64,000 nucleotides of DNA from NCBI RefSeq assembly GCF_000332295.1, contig NZ_KB235930.1, positions 1,927,895 to 1,991,894 on the forward strand, written 5' to 3'. This document shows positions 1-9,851 of this stretch, piece by piece (within the stretch, counting starts at the first letter, position 1; the number at the start of each line of letters is the position of its first letter). Both the position numbers and the translations under genes were made by a program. This stretch comes from Fortiea contorta PCC 7126. Its GTDB lineage: Bacteria; Cyanobacteriota; Cyanobacteriia; Cyanobacteriales; Nostocaceae. Under the pieces are notes generated by a model, which was not told the origin of the DNA, searched no databases, and saw nothing but the letters and a program-made list of their open reading frames with translations.

Positions 1-254
1 AATCCCACGCACTAGCCCTCGCAGAACAAGCTAAGACATGGAAGTTTTTAGAACTTTGGGTTGATCCAGTTCTTTTTCCCCCTCAGATTCTCATGCTAGT
101 TGGCAATCAAGACGGCACTTGTCGAATTTTCAATCCTGCATCTAACTATAAGCTCGTAGTCACGCACTCCAACTATCAAGCCGCCCAAGAATGGCTTCTT
201 GAAGATGAATATGAACGAGTTAAAGGTCAACTTTTGGCTGAGGAAGTTCTCTAA
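1..254 (+). CDS. hypothetical protein, C-terminal fragment
   Basis: An open frame enters from the left edge (codons in phase from base 3) and ends at TAA 252-254, giving about 83 residues. The visible part includes WVDPVLFPPQILMLVG and ends in a charged EDEYERVKGQLLAEEVL tail. I do not recognise a family, and the start lies outside the window. It is convergent with the hydrolase gene ending at 307. The frame is open throughout and has protein-like composition, so coding is likely. Confidence 0.6.
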   Translation, partial: SHALALAEQAKTWKFLELWVDPVLFPPQILMLVGNQDGTCRIFNPASNYKLVVTHSNYQAAQEWLLEDEYERVKGQLLAEEVL

Positions 255-306
255 ATCATGGGCTTAAATTTTTGCAGAAACGGCGCATCAAGATTTATCA
301 GCGCGC

Positions 307-1365
307 TCATCTCCCCTGCTGCTCAATCCATTGTAAAACCCGATTCCAAGCCCACCAAGGGTCAGAATCTTCAGCATCGCGCTGGCCTTTTTTGCTGCTC
401 AAATAGCCGATATGACCACCGTGAGGAGTGAGAATTAAATCTATAGCTGAATTTTTAGTACAAGCAGCTTGCAAATCTGGTATAATTCCGGGATGAAAAA
501 ATGGGTCGTCGGCAGCGTAAATAATTAAAGCAGGTTTTTCAATTTGGGGCAACAGTTGTAAAGCGCTGCTAGCTTCGTAATAAGCCTCCACAGAGGGAAA
601 ACCCAACTTGCCAATTACCAGTTCATGGTCAAATCCCCAGATACTATTAGCGCGGTTAATCGCCTCTGGGTCAAGACTACCAGGATGGGCATCATGGATA
701 CGCCAAGCGAGTCGTTTTAATTTGCGCGTAATTCCGGCTTCGAGAAATCTGCCAAAGCGGTATTGAACCAGATAAGATAGCGATCGCACAGAATCCAAAC
801 TCGGACAAATTACCGCACTCCCGCCAATATCGCCGTATTGTATCCCTAAATCCTCACCGCTCCGAGATAAATCAGCAGCAGCTTTCAGCCCCCACAGCGC
901 CAGTTGTCCACCCAAAGAAAACCCGATAAACCAAAACCTCCCAGGACAGCCCATAGTAGACGCTGCTGCTGCAATCCTGACAAAATCTTCCCCCTCATAC
1001 AAACCATCAGAAGTCAGAGTCGGGGATAACTCAGCCGTTTTACCATGAGCACGCCAATCGAAGAGCAACACAGCGTAACCTTGAGCATAAGCTTTCCGTC
1101 CCAAAAGCCGCAAAAACCATTCACTCTCCAACTCTCCCGTAATGCCATAGGTGGCGATAATTGTGCCACGGGGATTTTCAGGTATAGCTACCCAACTAAA
1201 AATTGGCACACCTTGAGCCCCGGTTAACACCGTTTCGTGGTATTTCGGTTCTGGGTGTGGAGTGGTGCTTTCCCAGCGACGACTTCCCCACAAAGCAGTG
1301 TAAACGGTCATTGCCACGCCGTTTCTCAGCCACGACACCGGATTGTAGGGAGCGTAACACATCAT
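307..1365 (-). CDS. YheT-like alpha/beta hydrolase
   Basis: A 352-residue alpha/beta-fold hydrolase resembling the YheT/COG0429 group. The nucleophile elbow GFSLGG places Ser at about 150. The acid is in YAADDPFF (about 286) and the His in PHGGHIG (about 318), so the catalytic triad is complete. An oxyanion-side segment WRAHGKT is also present. The substrate cannot be told from sequence; characterised relatives are esterases. Two ATGs lie side by side at 1365 and 1362 with no clear Shine-Dalgarno, so the start is slightly uncertain. The gene is divergent from rpaA with about 150 bp between them, so the two promoters must share that interval. Confidence 0.82.
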   Translation of the reverse strand: MMCYAPYNPVSWLRNGVAMTVYTALWGSRRWESTTPHPEPKYHETVLTGAQGVPIFSWVAIPENPRGTIIATYGITGELESEWFLRLLGRKAYAQGYAVLLFDWRAHGKTAELSPTLTSDGLYEGEDFVRIAAAASTMGCPGRFWFIGFSLGGQLALWGLKAAADLSRSGEDLGIQYGDIGGSAVICPSLDSVRSLSYLVQYRFGRFLEAGITRKLKRLAWRIHDAHPGSLDPEAINRANSIWGFDHELVIGKLGFPSVEAYYEASSALQLLPQIEKPALIIYAADDPFFHPGIIPDLQAACTKNSAIDLILTPHGGHIGYLSSKKGQRDAEDSDPWWAWNRVLQWIEQQGR

Positions 1366-1518
1366 ATAAAGGATTTCGTGTACTTTAAGAAAGATTCCTC
1401 ATCCTTTCATCTTAAGGTTTATGTTAGATTTAAAATCTTTTTTATAATCAAGACAGCAATCTTTGTATCTACCAAAGGTTCTTATTTATCCTTAATAAGT
1501 AGTAATAATTTTTTAAGA

Positions 1519-2262
1519 ATGCCGAGGATTCTAGTCATAGACGACGACCCAGCAATTTCAGAACTCGTTGCCGTCAACTTGGAAATGGCTGGCTACGATG
1601 TAAGTCAAGCAGAAGACGGGATCAGAGGTCAAGCGCTGGCTCTCCAGCTACAACCAGACCTGATTATGCTCGATCTCATGTTACCGAGGGTAGACGGATT
1701 CACCGTTTGTCAACGCCTACGTCGGGACGAGCGCACATCCGAGATTCCCGTTTTGATGTTGACAGCTTTAAGCCAAACGCAGGATAAAGTGGAAGGTTTC
1801 AACGCTGGCGCAGATGACTACCTCACTAAGCCCTTTGAAGTCGAAGAATTGCTAGCGCGGGTGCGAGCATTATTGCGACGAACTGACCGTATCCCCCAAG
1901 CAGCAAAGCATAGTGAAATCCTCAACTATGGCCCCCTCACCCTAGTTCCCGAAAGATTTGAGGCCATCTGGTTTCGAGAAACGGTGAAACTGACTCACTT
2001 GGAGTTCGAGCTACTTCATTGCTTACTCCAGCGCCACGGACAGACAGTTTCTCCCAGCGAAATCCTCCGCGAAGTTTGGGGCTATGATCCAGATGATGAC
2101 ATTGAAACGATTCGAGTCCACATCCGCCATCTGAGAACCAAACTCGAACCAGACCCCCGCCATCCTCGTTACATCAAAACCGTATATGGCGCGGGATACT
2201 GTCTGGAGTTACCCAGCTTACCGCCATCAACCGAAGGAGCTTCAACATCGGTTGTGGAATGA
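1519..2262 (+). CDS. rpaA: response regulator RpaA (OmpR family)
   Basis: A 247-residue response regulator. The receiver domain (about 1-120) has acidic pocket D8-D9-D10, phosphoacceptor D52 in MLDLMLP, and K in LTKPFE. The C-terminal winged helix carries [20 protein letters not shown]. The long match to my memory of cyanobacterial RpaA ([32 protein letters not shown]) supports the assignment: RpaA receives the output of the KaiC-SasA/CikA clock and controls circadian transcription and phycobilisome energy transfer. The frame stays open far upstream into the divergent hydrolase, but [12 protein letters not shown] at ATG 1519 matches the family N-terminus. A clear terminator follows. Neither sasA nor kai genes are nearby. 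Confidence 0.85.
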   Translation: MPRILVIDDDPAISELVAVNLEMAGYDVSQAEDGIRGQALALQLQPDLIMLDLMLPRVDGFTVCQRLRRDERTSEIPVLMLTALSQTQDKVEGFNAGADDYLTKPFEVEELLARVRALLRRTDRIPQAAKHSEILNYGPLTLVPERFEAIWFRETVKLTHLEFELLHCLLQRHGQTVSPSEILREVWGYDPDDDIETIRVHIRHLRTKLEPDPRHPRYIKTVYGAGYCLELPSLPPSTEGASTSVVE

Positions 2263-2267
2263 AGTTA

Positions 2268-2307
2268 CCTACACCGTACCTATTTCAGGTCGGTGTAGGA
2301 TTTTTTT
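2268..2307 (+). terminator. intrinsic terminator of rpaA
   Basis: The 9-bp inverted repeat CCTACACCG / CGGTGTAGG (2268-2276 and 2291-2299), with an inner ACCT/AGGT extension, is followed by A and seven T residues. It begins six bases after the rpaA stop. The complementary strand has no T-tract, so it should not stop gcvP transcription coming from the other side. Confidence 0.85.
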
Positions 2308-2325
2308 AAGTGCCACCGTTACAAT

Positions 2326-5232
2326 TTAAGACGAATAAGCCTCCATTGGCAGACAAGAACAAACAAAATTCCTGTCACCAAAAGCCGCATCAATCCGACC
2401 CACAGCAGGCCAGAACTTATTTTCACGAGTCCAAGGTGCAGGATAAGCAGCTTGCTCGCGGGCGTATGGATGATGCCATTCTCCCGTAATCAAGCTAGCA
2501 GCAGTGTGGGGGGCATTCTTCAACAAATTATCTTCAGCATCCATCTTACCTGATTCAATCACAGCGATTTCTTGACGGATGGCAATTAAGGCATCACAGA
2601 AGCGGTCTAATTCAGCTAGAGATTCGCTTTCTGTGGGTTCCACCATGATTGTACCTGCTACCGGCCAAGAAACGGTCGGGGCATGGAAACCATAATCAAT
2701 TAACCGCTTGGCAATATCATCAATTTCGATGTTGGCTGATTTTTTGAGCGATCGCAAATCTAAAATACACTCATGGGCAACTAGACCATTTTTCCCTTGA
2801 TATAAAACAGGGTAATAAGATTTGAGACGCTGGGCGATGTAATTGGCATTGAGAATCGCCACTTTAGTCGCCTCGGTCAACCCATCCGCACCCATCATGG
2901 CAATGTACATCCAAGATATCACCAGAATGCTGGCGCTACCCCAAGGTGCAGCCGCCACCGCGCCAATACCTTGCTTACCGCCCATCTTTACCACAGAGTG
3001 TCCTGGGAGAAAAGGCACAAGATGAGGTGCAACCCCAATGGGCCCCATCCCCGGCCCACCACCACCATGAGGAATACAAAAGGTTTTGTGCAGATTTAAA
3101 TGACACACATCTGCACCAAAATCTCCAGGGCGACAAATACCCACTTGGGCGTTCATATTTGCCCCATCCATGTAAACTTGACCACCGTGGTTATGAATAA
3201 CCGCACAGATTTCCTGAATACCTTCCTCAAACACACCGTGAGTGGAAGGATATGTCACCATCAATGCAGCCAATTCGCGACTATATTTTTGGGCTTTAAC
3301 TTTCAGGTCATCCAGGTCAATGTTACCTTGGTCATCACAAGCAACTCCAACTACCTTCATCCCGCACATCACTGCACTCGCCGGGTTTGTCCCGTGGGCT
3401 GAGGTGGGAATTAAACAGACGTTGCGGTGTGCTTCATTTCGGCTTTCATGATATTGGCGAATCACCAAAAGTCCTGCATATTCGCCTTGGGAACCTGCAT
3501 TTGGTTGCAGAGATATACCCGCAAAGCCAGTAATTTCACTGAGCCATGATTCCAATTGTTGAAACAAGATTTGATAACCTTGAGTTTGTGACGGGGGTGC
3601 AAAAGGATGAATCTTGCCAAATTCCGTCCACGTTACTGGTATCATTTCCGATGTAGCGTTTAACTTCATCGTGCAAGAACCCAAAGGAATCATCGAAGTC
3701 GTTAAAGACAAATCCTTAGTTTCTAGCTGATGCAGATAACGCAGCAACTCAGTTTCTGAATGATAGCGGTTAAAGATGGGGTGAGTGAGGTACTTGCTGG
3801 TGCGAGGGAGGAGGAGATGAGAGGATGGTTGCTTGAGTTCTTCTAGACTAAAAGGTAAATCGTCGGTCTGTGCGAAAATTTGCCACAGGTCGATTAAGTC
3901 TTCGGGAGTAGTAGTTTCATCCAGGGAAATACCCACAGCATTTGTATCAAAAACTCGCAAATTAATATTGCGGGCTGTGGCGGCCGCGAGGATTGATTCT
4001 TGGTTCTGGGTTCCCAACTCCACGCGCAAAGTATCAAAGAAATATTCAGAACTGACGGTGTAACCGAAGCGCTGTAATCCCGTTGCCAAAATCACAGTTA
4101 GTTGGTGGATATTTTCGGCGATCGCCTTTAATCCTTTCGGGCCGTGATACACTGCATACATACTCGCCATCACCGCCAATAGCACCTGCGCTGTGCAGAT
4201 ATTACTAGTAGCTTTTTCTCTGCGGATATGTTGCTCACGGGTTTGTAAAGCTAGACGCAATGCTGGCTGACCGTGGATATCTTTTGATAGACCCACAATT
4301 CTTCCGGGAACTTGGCGTTTATACTCTTCCTTCGTCGCCAGATATGCTGCATGAGGCCCCCCAAACCCCAGCGGAATCCCGAAGCGTTGGCTACTACCTA
4401 CAGCAATATCAGCACCAAATTCACCAGGAGGTGTCAGCAAAGTTAAGCTGAGAATATCTGCGGCTACCGTTACCAATGCACCCTCAGCATGGGCTTTTGC
4501 AATAAAAGCACGGTAGTCGTAAATAGTGCCATCACTAGCAGGATATTGGAGAACTGCCCCAAAAATTGGTTGGTCAAAATCAAAATTTTGATGGTCGCCA
4601 ACGATAATCTTAATTCCTAGAGGCAGAGCGCGAGTTTGCAAAACATCAATAGTTTGAGGATGGCACTCACGAGAGACAAAATAAGCATTAGCTTTATTTT
4701 TAGCCACACCATAGCTCAAGCTCATCGCTTCCGCTGCTGCTGTCGCCTCATCTAGCAAGGATGCATTAGCAATTTCCAAACCCGTCAAATCAATAATCAC
4801 GGTTTGGAAATTCAGCAGTGCTTCTAGTCGTCCTTGGGCAATTTCTGGTTGATAGGGAGTGTAAGCAGTATACCAGCCGGGATTTTCCAGGATATTACGA
4901 GCAATCACCGGTGGAGTGATGCAGTCGTAATATCCCATACCAATGAATGAACGGAAAACCTGATTTTTTGTAGCCAATTGCTTTAACCTCGCCAAAGCGG
5001 CATACTCACTTTGGGCTGCAGGCAATTGTAAAGCTTGATGTAGGCGAATTCCCTGAGGTACTGTTTGGTCAATCAGTGTATCCAAGTCAGCAATTTCCAA
5101 CACCCCAAGCATTTGCTGGATATCTTCGGTGTTGGGGCCGATGTGCCTTTTAGCAAAATTATCTGACCTTTGAGCTTTTGCACCCAGCGTCTGCTCAGGA
5201 CTCGACTGGGGAACAGGAACGGAAGCTACCAC
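2326..5232 (-). CDS. gcvP: glycine dehydrogenase (decarboxylating), P-protein
   Basis: A 968-residue fused P-protein of the glycine cleavage system. It is PLP-dependent, decarboxylates glycine and transfers the aminomethyl group to the lipoyl arm of GcvH; in cyanobacteria this serves photorespiratory glycine. The N-terminal half starts with FAKRHIGP and the C-terminal half holds the PLP lysine K716 in [16 protein letters not shown]. Length is normal for the family. It is the third gene of a leftward gcvT-gcvH-gcvP set, but a 320-bp gap with a G/C-rich repeat block separates it from gcvH, so it may have its own promoter. Confidence 0.97.
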   Translation of the reverse strand: MVASVPVPQSSPEQTLGAKAQRSDNFAKRHIGPNTEDIQQMLGVLEIADLDTLIDQTVPQGIRLHQALQLPAAQSEYAALARLKQLATKNQVFRSFIGMGYYDCITPPVIARNILENPGWYTAYTPYQPEIAQGRLEALLNFQTVIIDLTGLEIANASLLDEATAAAEAMSLSYGVAKNKANAYFVSRECHPQTIDVLQTRALPLGIKIIVGDHQNFDFDQPIFGAVLQYPASDGTIYDYRAFIAKAHAEGALVTVAADILSLTLLTPPGEFGADIAVGSSQRFGIPLGFGGPHAAYLATKEEYKRQVPGRIVGLSKDIHGQPALRLALQTREQHIRREKATSNICTAQVLLAVMASMYAVYHGPKGLKAIAENIHQLTVILATGLQRFGYTVSSEYFFDTLRVELGTQNQESILAAATARNINLRVFDTNAVGISLDETTTPEDLIDLWQIFAQTDDLPFSLEELKQPSSHLLLPRTSKYLTHPIFNRYHSETELLRYLHQLETKDLSLTTSMIPLGSCTMKLNATSEMIPVTWTEFGKIHPFAPPSQTQGYQILFQQLESWLSEITGFAGISLQPNAGSQGEYAGLLVIRQYHESRNEAHRNVCLIPTSAHGTNPASAVMCGMKVVGVACDDQGNIDLDDLKVKAQKYSRELAALMVTYPSTHGVFEEGIQEICAVIHNHGGQVYMDGANMNAQVGICRPGDFGADVCHLNLHKTFCIPHGGGGPGMGPIGVAPHLVPFLPGHSVVKMGGKQGIGAVAAAPWGSASILVISWMYIAMMGADGLTEATKVAILNANYIAQRLKSYYPVLYQGKNGLVAHECILDLRSLKKSANIEIDDIAKRLIDYGFHAPTVSWPVAGTIMVEPTESESLAELDRFCDALIAIRQEIAVIESGKMDAEDNLLKNAPHTAASLITGEWHHPYAREQAAYPAPWTRENKFWPAVGRIDAAFGDRNFVCSCLPMEAYSS

Positions 5233-5345
5233 AAATTCTTCTCCAGATGCAACTATTTCATATTTTGCAATAAATAGTTTTAATAAGTTAGCAATAATTA
5301 ATTTATTTATGTAAATTCCATTATTTATTTACACATTAAGGTACT

Positions 5346-5537
5346 GGGGAATGGGGGTGTGGGGGGTGTGGGGGGTGTGGGGGGTGTGGGAGGTGTGGGA
5401 GGCGTAGGAAGATTGTTGCGTCAGCATAAATTCTTTTTCTCCCCATCTCCCCATCTCCCCACCTCCCCATCTCCCCATCTCCCCATCTCCCCACCTCCCC
5501 ATCACCCCACCTCCCCATCTCCCCACACCCCCTCATC
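5346..5537. repeat. G-arm / C-arm composite repeat, copy 1
   Basis: The region between gcvP and gcvH. On the + strand a G-rich arm (5346-5404, repeats of GGGGGTGT) is followed by a short core (5405-5438) and a C-rich arm (5439-5537) of CTCCCCAT / CTCCCCAC heptamer-type repeats. The arms are partly complementary, so either strand could fold into a long imperfect hairpin. Open frames across it are low-complexity artefacts. The same plan recurs at 8455, 13785, 40541 and 47071; 16766 has a G-arm only. Confidence 0.9.
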
Positions 5538-5552
5538 TCTATTCCCTAACCC

Positions 5553-5942
5553 CTACTCGCCTTCCACCTGAGCACTATACTCGTCTGCACTCATTGCATC
5601 TTCAATTTCGTCTGGTTCGTTGACGCGGACTTTCAAAAACCAACCTTCTCCGTAAGGGTCATCTGCGACTTGTTCGGGAGAATTAATTAAGGCTTCGTTG
5701 CGTTCAACGACCGTACCGGTGACTGGTGAATTTAATTCTTCCACCGCTTTGACTGATTCGATGGAGCCGAATGTTTCTCCCTTACTTAAAGCGTCGCCAA
5801 CTTCTGGTAACTCTAAGAACACAACATCGCCTAATTGGTCTACAGCAAACTCAGTAATACCAATGGTGGCAATTTCGCCCTCTAGTCGTACATATTCATG
5901 ACTATCCAGGTATCTCAAATCCTGAGGATATTCAAAAGACAT
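5553..5942 (-). CDS. gcvH: glycine cleavage system H protein
   Basis: A 129-residue lipoyl carrier. The lipoylated lysine is K65 in [12 protein letters not shown], and the family opening [14 protein letters not shown] and the SPVTG turn are present. It shuttles the aminomethyl group from GcvP to GcvT and the reduced lipoyl arm to the L-protein, which is not in this window. It lies 128 bp downstream of gcvT on the same strand. Start ATG 5942 follows an AGGAAGTA-type ribosome site. Confidence 0.97.
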   Translation of the reverse strand: MSFEYPQDLRYLDSHEYVRLEGEIATIGITEFAVDQLGDVVFLELPEVGDALSKGETFGSIESVKAVEELNSPVTGTVVERNEALINSPEQVADDPYGEGWFLKVRVNEPDEIEDAMSADEYSAQVEGE

Positions 5943-6070
5943 ATTACTTCCTTATCTACATCAAAAAAAATTATCGCCCCAACAGTAATTTAGGTCATAT
6001 TTGGTAATTAACCATACTGTAGATCGAGTAACTCACACACATTATTCCTTAAAATTCAAGTCTTGGGTTG

Positions 6071-7210
6071 TTACGAATTGGCAAGACGATGTTTTGAACG
6101 ATAAAAGGGACGCTTAACTACGGTGGCTGGGTAAACTTTGCTACGAATTTCTACTGCTAGTTGCTGACCTATCTTGGCGAGGTGGGAGGAGACGTAAGCT
6201 AAGGCGACGGGATAGCCTAGTGTGGGGGAGAGAGTACCGCTGGTCACTTCTCCGACAACTTCCCCTGCGGATAGTACTTGATAGCCGTGACGAGCAATGT
6301 TACGTCCAGACATTTGCAAACCAACTAATCGCCGCTTTGTCCCCTGGGCTTTTTGTTGTGCTAAAACTGCGCGACCGATAAAATCGCTTTTGGTCTCGAG
6401 ATGAACTAGCCAGCTTAAACCAGCTTCTAAGGGGGTGGTGGTGTCATCGATATCTTGTCCGTAGAGGGCCATTGCGGCTTCCAAGCGCAGGGTGTCCCTC
6501 GCACCTAACCCACAGGGAATCACACCTGCATCATAGAGATGTTGCCATAATTTTTTCCCAGTATCTGGGTCTACCATTACTTCAAATCCATCTTCCCCGG
6601 TGTAACCTGTACGAGCTAGAAACCCTGGCTGGTCTAGTACTGGGGCTTGGATGTGACCAAAGGCGGGAATTGGTTGTAAATTTGCCTTGACAAAAGGCTG
6701 CAGGTGGTGAATTGCATTCGGCCCTTGGACAGCAATCAGGACTTTTTCGTGGGAAAGGTCTTGAAAGGTGATTTGGTTTAAGTCAAGGTGCTGCAATATC
6801 CATGCTTTGTCTTTATCGGTGGTGGAAGCATTGACAATAATGACTGCTTGCTGTAGGCAGTTAATGTCTTCACCTTGATAATAGACGATGATATCGTCGA
6901 TGATACCTGCTTGGGGATTCAGCAGTGTGGTGTATTGTGCTTGACCGGGTTGTAAGCGACTCAAATCTGAGGGAACTAAAAGCTGGAGTTGGGAAATTAA
7001 GTTTTTACCTTGGAGGGTAAATTTTCCCATGTGGGATATGTCGAACATCCCAGCCGCATTTCTGACAGCTTCGTGTTCACGAGTAATACCAGTAAATTGT
7101 ACTGGCATTTCCCAGCCGCCAAAGCTGGTAAAACGGGCTTTGAGTTCTAAACCTAGTTGATATAAAGGGGTTTGCAGCAGCAATTGGGCAATTTCTTCTT
7201 GATTAGCCAC
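6071..7210 (-). CDS. gcvT: aminomethyltransferase (T-protein)
   Basis: A 379-residue T-protein that transfers the methylene group from H-protein-bound aminomethyl to tetrahydrofolate, releasing ammonia. Family landmarks are FTSFGGWEMPVQF, MFDISHMGKF, the GYTGEDGFE motif and a C-terminal barrel region with GYPVALAYV. The start is GTG at 7210 (MANQEEIAQLLLQTPLYQLGLE); no strong Shine-Dalgarno is visible. It is first in the leftward gcv set. The 86-bp leader contains a GCGATCGC site but nothing resembling a glycine riboswitch. Confidence 0.96.
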   Translation of the reverse strand: MANQEEIAQLLLQTPLYQLGLELKARFTSFGGWEMPVQFTGITREHEAVRNAAGMFDISHMGKFTLQGKNLISQLQLLVPSDLSRLQPGQAQYTTLLNPQAGIIDDIIVYYQGEDINCLQQAVIIVNASTTDKDKAWILQHLDLNQITFQDLSHEKVLIAVQGPNAIHHLQPFVKANLQPIPAFGHIQAPVLDQPGFLARTGYTGEDGFEVMVDPDTGKKLWQHLYDAGVIPCGLGARDTLRLEAAMALYGQDIDDTTTPLEAGLSWLVHLETKSDFIGRAVLAQQKAQGTKRRLVGLQMSGRNIARHGYQVLSAGEVVGEVTSGTLSPTLGYPVALAYVSSHLAKIGQQLAVEIRSKVYPATVVKRPFYRSKHRLANS

Positions 7211-7296
7211 AGTTATTTTTACGATCGCACTTCAACATCTATCTATCCTACGAGATCATACTTAGTTTGACAGATTTAGCGATCGCACTACCAGCT

Positions 7297-7785
7297 TCAA
7301 ATGCCTAAATCTTTCAATGCTAGACGAATCTGCTCTACACGCCTGCGGTTAACGCCTAAATCTGATTCTCCCACCCGCGATGCCGAGCGCACATGAATTA
7401 CCGACTCATTGGTGGGGAAATAAAACTCTACATCATCAATAAACTTGAAGATGCGGCTTTTAGAAAGAGCGTGGATGTAATCTTGGGTTTGTTCTATCAC
7501 CTCGGTGCGGGGAACAACACTGAGAACTTTCAGTAAAACTTCCTGAGCTGCTTTCCGGTCTACATGATAGCTAATCGGGTCAATTGCGTGTTTGGTGTCA
7601 GCATTTTGACTGACAACACAATTATCTGAAGCCGGACAAGAACTTAAATGATTATCAGTAACTCCCAAGCTAGAAGTAGCCCAAGTGGCAGCGGGAAAAA
7701 TTAAACTGTTGAGCAAGGTCAGCAATAGTACCAAAATCATACTTCTGAAGAACCGCCGTGCGATCGCTCTGAGCAAACTAGACAT
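7297..7785 (-). CDS. DUF1499 family exported protein
   Basis: A 162-residue protein with an N-terminal hydrophobic export segment (FFRSMILVLLLTLLNSLIFPAATWA, cleavage likely after TWA) and a DUF1499 body containing CPASDNCV, DVEFYFP and SRVGESDLGVNRRRVEQIR. The biochemical role of DUF1499 is unknown. I chose ATG 7785, which has GAGGAG about 11 bases upstream; the longer frame would need a TTG at 7803. It lies 86 bp upstream of gcvT on the same strand. Confidence 0.8.
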   Translation of the reverse strand: MSSLLRAIARRFFRSMILVLLLTLLNSLIFPAATWATSSLGVTDNHLSSCPASDNCVVSQNADTKHAIDPISYHVDRKAAQEVLLKVLSVVPRTEVIEQTQDYIHALSKSRIFKFIDDVEFYFPTNESVIHVRSASRVGESDLGVNRRRVEQIRLALKDLGI

Positions 7786-7929
7786 GATCAAATTACTCCT
7801 CAACCTAATATCGTTATTAGCTTACCAATAGAACTAGCGATCGCACCTGTTCTCATCCTCACTGTTCCAGTCCCGATTACGGTTTAATAGTTAAATGTTG
7901 GCAGTGTTGAGATTTATTAAGAAGACGTT

Positions 7930-8427
7930 ATGAAATATTGGCGAATACTGGCTAGCTTTGTTTTAGCTCTGGTTCTTTTTTCGTTTCCTGTTTCGGCACA
8001 AGCGGCTAGTTCCTCCAGTGTAACTAGTACAGCTGTCAATGAAGAATATAGCGGCAAGGATTTATCTGGTCAAAATTTAATCAAGGCCGAGTTTACGAGT
8101 TTCATTCTCAAGGATACTAATTTTAGTAATGCTGACCTACGCGGTGGGGTGTTTAACGGTACGATTTTAGAAGGCGTGAATCTACACGGTGTAGATTTTA
8201 GTGAAGGCATCGCTTATCTGGCAAAATTCAAGAACACCGATTTAAGCGATGCAGTGCTAACAGATGCAATGATGTTGCGTTCCACATTCGAGCGAGTTGA
8301 CGTGACTGGTGCTGATTTCACCAATGCAGTTTTAGATGGAATGCAAGTTAAGCGATTGTGTGTCCAAGCCAAGGGCGTGAATTCCAAAACTGGCGTAGAT
8401 ACTCGTGAATCTCTAGGTTGTCGGTAG
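7930..8427 (+). CDS. lumenal/periplasmic pentapeptide-repeat protein
   Basis: A 165-residue protein with a typical signal peptide (IWRILASFVLALVLFSFPVSAQA type, cleavage after AQA) followed by pentapeptide repeats of the A(D/N)LXX kind: LSGQNLIKAEF, NFSNADLRGGVFNG, LHGVDFSEG, LSDAVLTDA, VTGADFTNAVLDG. These fold as a right-handed quadrilateral beta-helix. A short C-terminal segment with two cysteines (RLCVQA and SLGCR) could form a disulphide. It resembles thylakoid-lumen pentapeptide proteins of cyanobacteria and plants, of unknown function. Divergent from the DUF1499 gene. Confidence 0.85.
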   Translation: MKYWRILASFVLALVLFSFPVSAQAASSSSVTSTAVNEEYSGKDLSGQNLIKAEFTSFILKDTNFSNADLRGGVFNGTILEGVNLHGVDFSEGIAYLAKFKNTDLSDAVLTDAMMLRSTFERVDVTGADFTNAVLDGMQVKRLCVQAKGVNSKTGVDTRESLGCR

Positions 8428-8454
8428 ATTTTTAACTCAAACCTCCCCGCACAT

Positions 8455-8679
8455 GGGGAGTGTGGGGAGATGGGGAGGTGGGGAGGTAGGGAGATGGGGA
8501 GTGTGGGAAGATGGAGATTAAAGTGTGAGCTTTTGAGCCTGAAACTCGGATTTCAGAACTCAAAACATCCTGCTCAGAACCCAAAGCTTCCCCACATCAC
8601 CCCATCACCCCATCACCCCATCACCCCATCACCCCATCACCCCATCACCCCATCACCCCATCACCCCATCACCCCATCA
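8455..8679. repeat. G-arm / core / C-arm composite repeat, copy 2
   Basis: The G-arm (8455-8515, GGGGAGATGGGGAGGTGG type) is followed by a core (8516-8588) and a C-arm (8589-8679) of about thirteen CCCCATCA heptamer/octamer units. The core contains one unit related to the 21-bp repeat of copy 5 and a 42-base stretch (8551-8592) identical to 40903-40944. It lies between the convergent ends of the pentapeptide gene and the radical SAM gene; the C-arm stops about 5 bases before the latter's stop codon. Confidence 0.9.
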
Positions 8680-8683
8680 CTTC

Positions 8684-9799
8684 TTAAAGTTGTCGCAACC
8701 AGCTCACTTGTTCCCAGACGGCTTTGAGGGAGACTAGGTTTTTACGATTAAACCAATGTTTCCCAGCGGTGCGGAATTGTCCTTTAGCTGCTGCTTGTAC
8801 TCCATCACTGATGGCGACGCCGACATGTTGCATGACGCTGGAGTCACGATAACAATCAATCATACAGGCAGTGCAACCATCCCGGACTCGTTGGGAATTA
8901 TCAAACTCGCTGATGTGACACATAGGTTGCTCCCAATTGTGGCAGCGATAAAGGTTAAGATGCCAGTCGAGATAAAACTGTTTCCAGCCACCGAGACAGC
9001 TAAATTGTTCTGCTTCACCGAGTAAATGACGCTGCATATCTTCAATGGAGGCGGTGGGATTGACAACTTGGAAGCTGCGTTTGAGAGCTTTGACTGTCTC
9101 GAAACGCTGTTGCAATTCCTCAATGGTGTAATCTACTAAATTAGATTCGGCAAAACCTAGGTAAGAAGACCCCAAGGTAGTGAGTGGATAGGAGAAGGTG
9201 ACGCTATCGAATCCGAGAGATTCGAGGAATGGGGGTAGTTGAGAATATTCGTCCACTAGCCGACTCATAGTTACAGAGGCGGTAGTATGAATTTTACGAC
9301 GTTGGAAGTGGCTATTGGCATCACGAATGCGATCGCACACGCCCTTGAGTCCCCGATTTTGTTCATGCTTCTCGGCTTCGGCTGCATCAATGGAAATTAT
9401 CACGCTGACTAGTCCCGCGTCAGCCATTTCCTCAATTCGTTTTGCTGTCAGCAGGGAACCGTTAGTCACTAACATCGGTGCCATGCCAATACTAGATGCA
9501 TGAGCAATCATCTCATTTAACTGGGGATGAGCCATTGGCTCCCCACCCACATAGATTAAAAAATATACCCCATTGCGGTAAAGAATTTCTGCCGCTTGCT
9601 TCGCTTCCTCCAGTGTGACAGTATGTCGCGCCTCCGGAGGCATTTTATCGACCGCAAAATTACAGAACCCACAACGAGCATTGCATACACTAGTAATAGC
9701 AAACTGACAAGTAGCCGGGCCACCATCCCACACTGCTTGTAGCGCCATTTGCCATAGCGATCGCTTTTTAGCTCTCACTGCTAAACTATCTTGAGACAT
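8684..9799 (-). CDS. radical SAM protein next to hopanoid genes
   Basis: A 371-residue radical SAM enzyme. The 4Fe-4S/SAM motif is CNARCGFC in ITSVCNARCGFCNFAVD, followed by a glycine-rich SAM strand IYVGGEPMAHP. A C-terminal Cys-rich region (FSCLGGWKQF, CHNW, CTACMIDC) could bind an auxiliary cluster, as in SPASM-like proteins. It differs from HpnH (11722), so it is not a simple duplicate, and it lacks the long N-terminal cobalamin domain of HpnJ. Its place in the hopanoid cluster suggests a hopanoid tailoring step, an inference. I chose ATG 9799; a longer frame to 9865 would run up to the intron's 3' end. Confidence 0.8.
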   Translation of the reverse strand: MSQDSLAVRAKKRSLWQMALQAVWDGGPATCQFAITSVCNARCGFCNFAVDKMPPEARHTVTLEEAKQAAEILYRNGVYFLIYVGGEPMAHPQLNEMIAHASSIGMAPMLVTNGSLLTAKRIEEMADAGLVSVIISIDAAEAEKHEQNRGLKGVCDRIRDANSHFQRRKIHTTASVTMSRLVDEYSQLPPFLESLGFDSVTFSYPLTTLGSSYLGFAESNLVDYTIEELQQRFETVKALKRSFQVVNPTASIEDMQRHLLGEAEQFSCLGGWKQFYLDWHLNLYRCHNWEQPMCHISEFDNSQRVRDGCTACMIDCYRDSSVMQHVGVAISDGVQAAAKGQFRTAGKHWFNRKNLVSLKAVWEQVSWLRQL

Positions 9800-9851
9800 A
9801 ACGTTAATCTTTCTTACGCATTGACAGTACATCTTAAATATGAATACCGAG

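Noticed and set aside
1237-1518. Longer N-terminus for rpaA
   Set aside because: The upstream extension overlaps the divergent hydrolase start and has no match to the receiver family; [10 protein letters not shown] is the natural beginning.
2843-4451. Several + strand frames inside gcvP
   Set aside because: Shadows of the minus-strand gene; no domains or ribosome sites.
7211-7296. Glycine riboswitch upstream of gcvT
   Set aside because: Only 86 bp is available and I see neither the tandem aptamer nor the conserved GGAGAG-type core.
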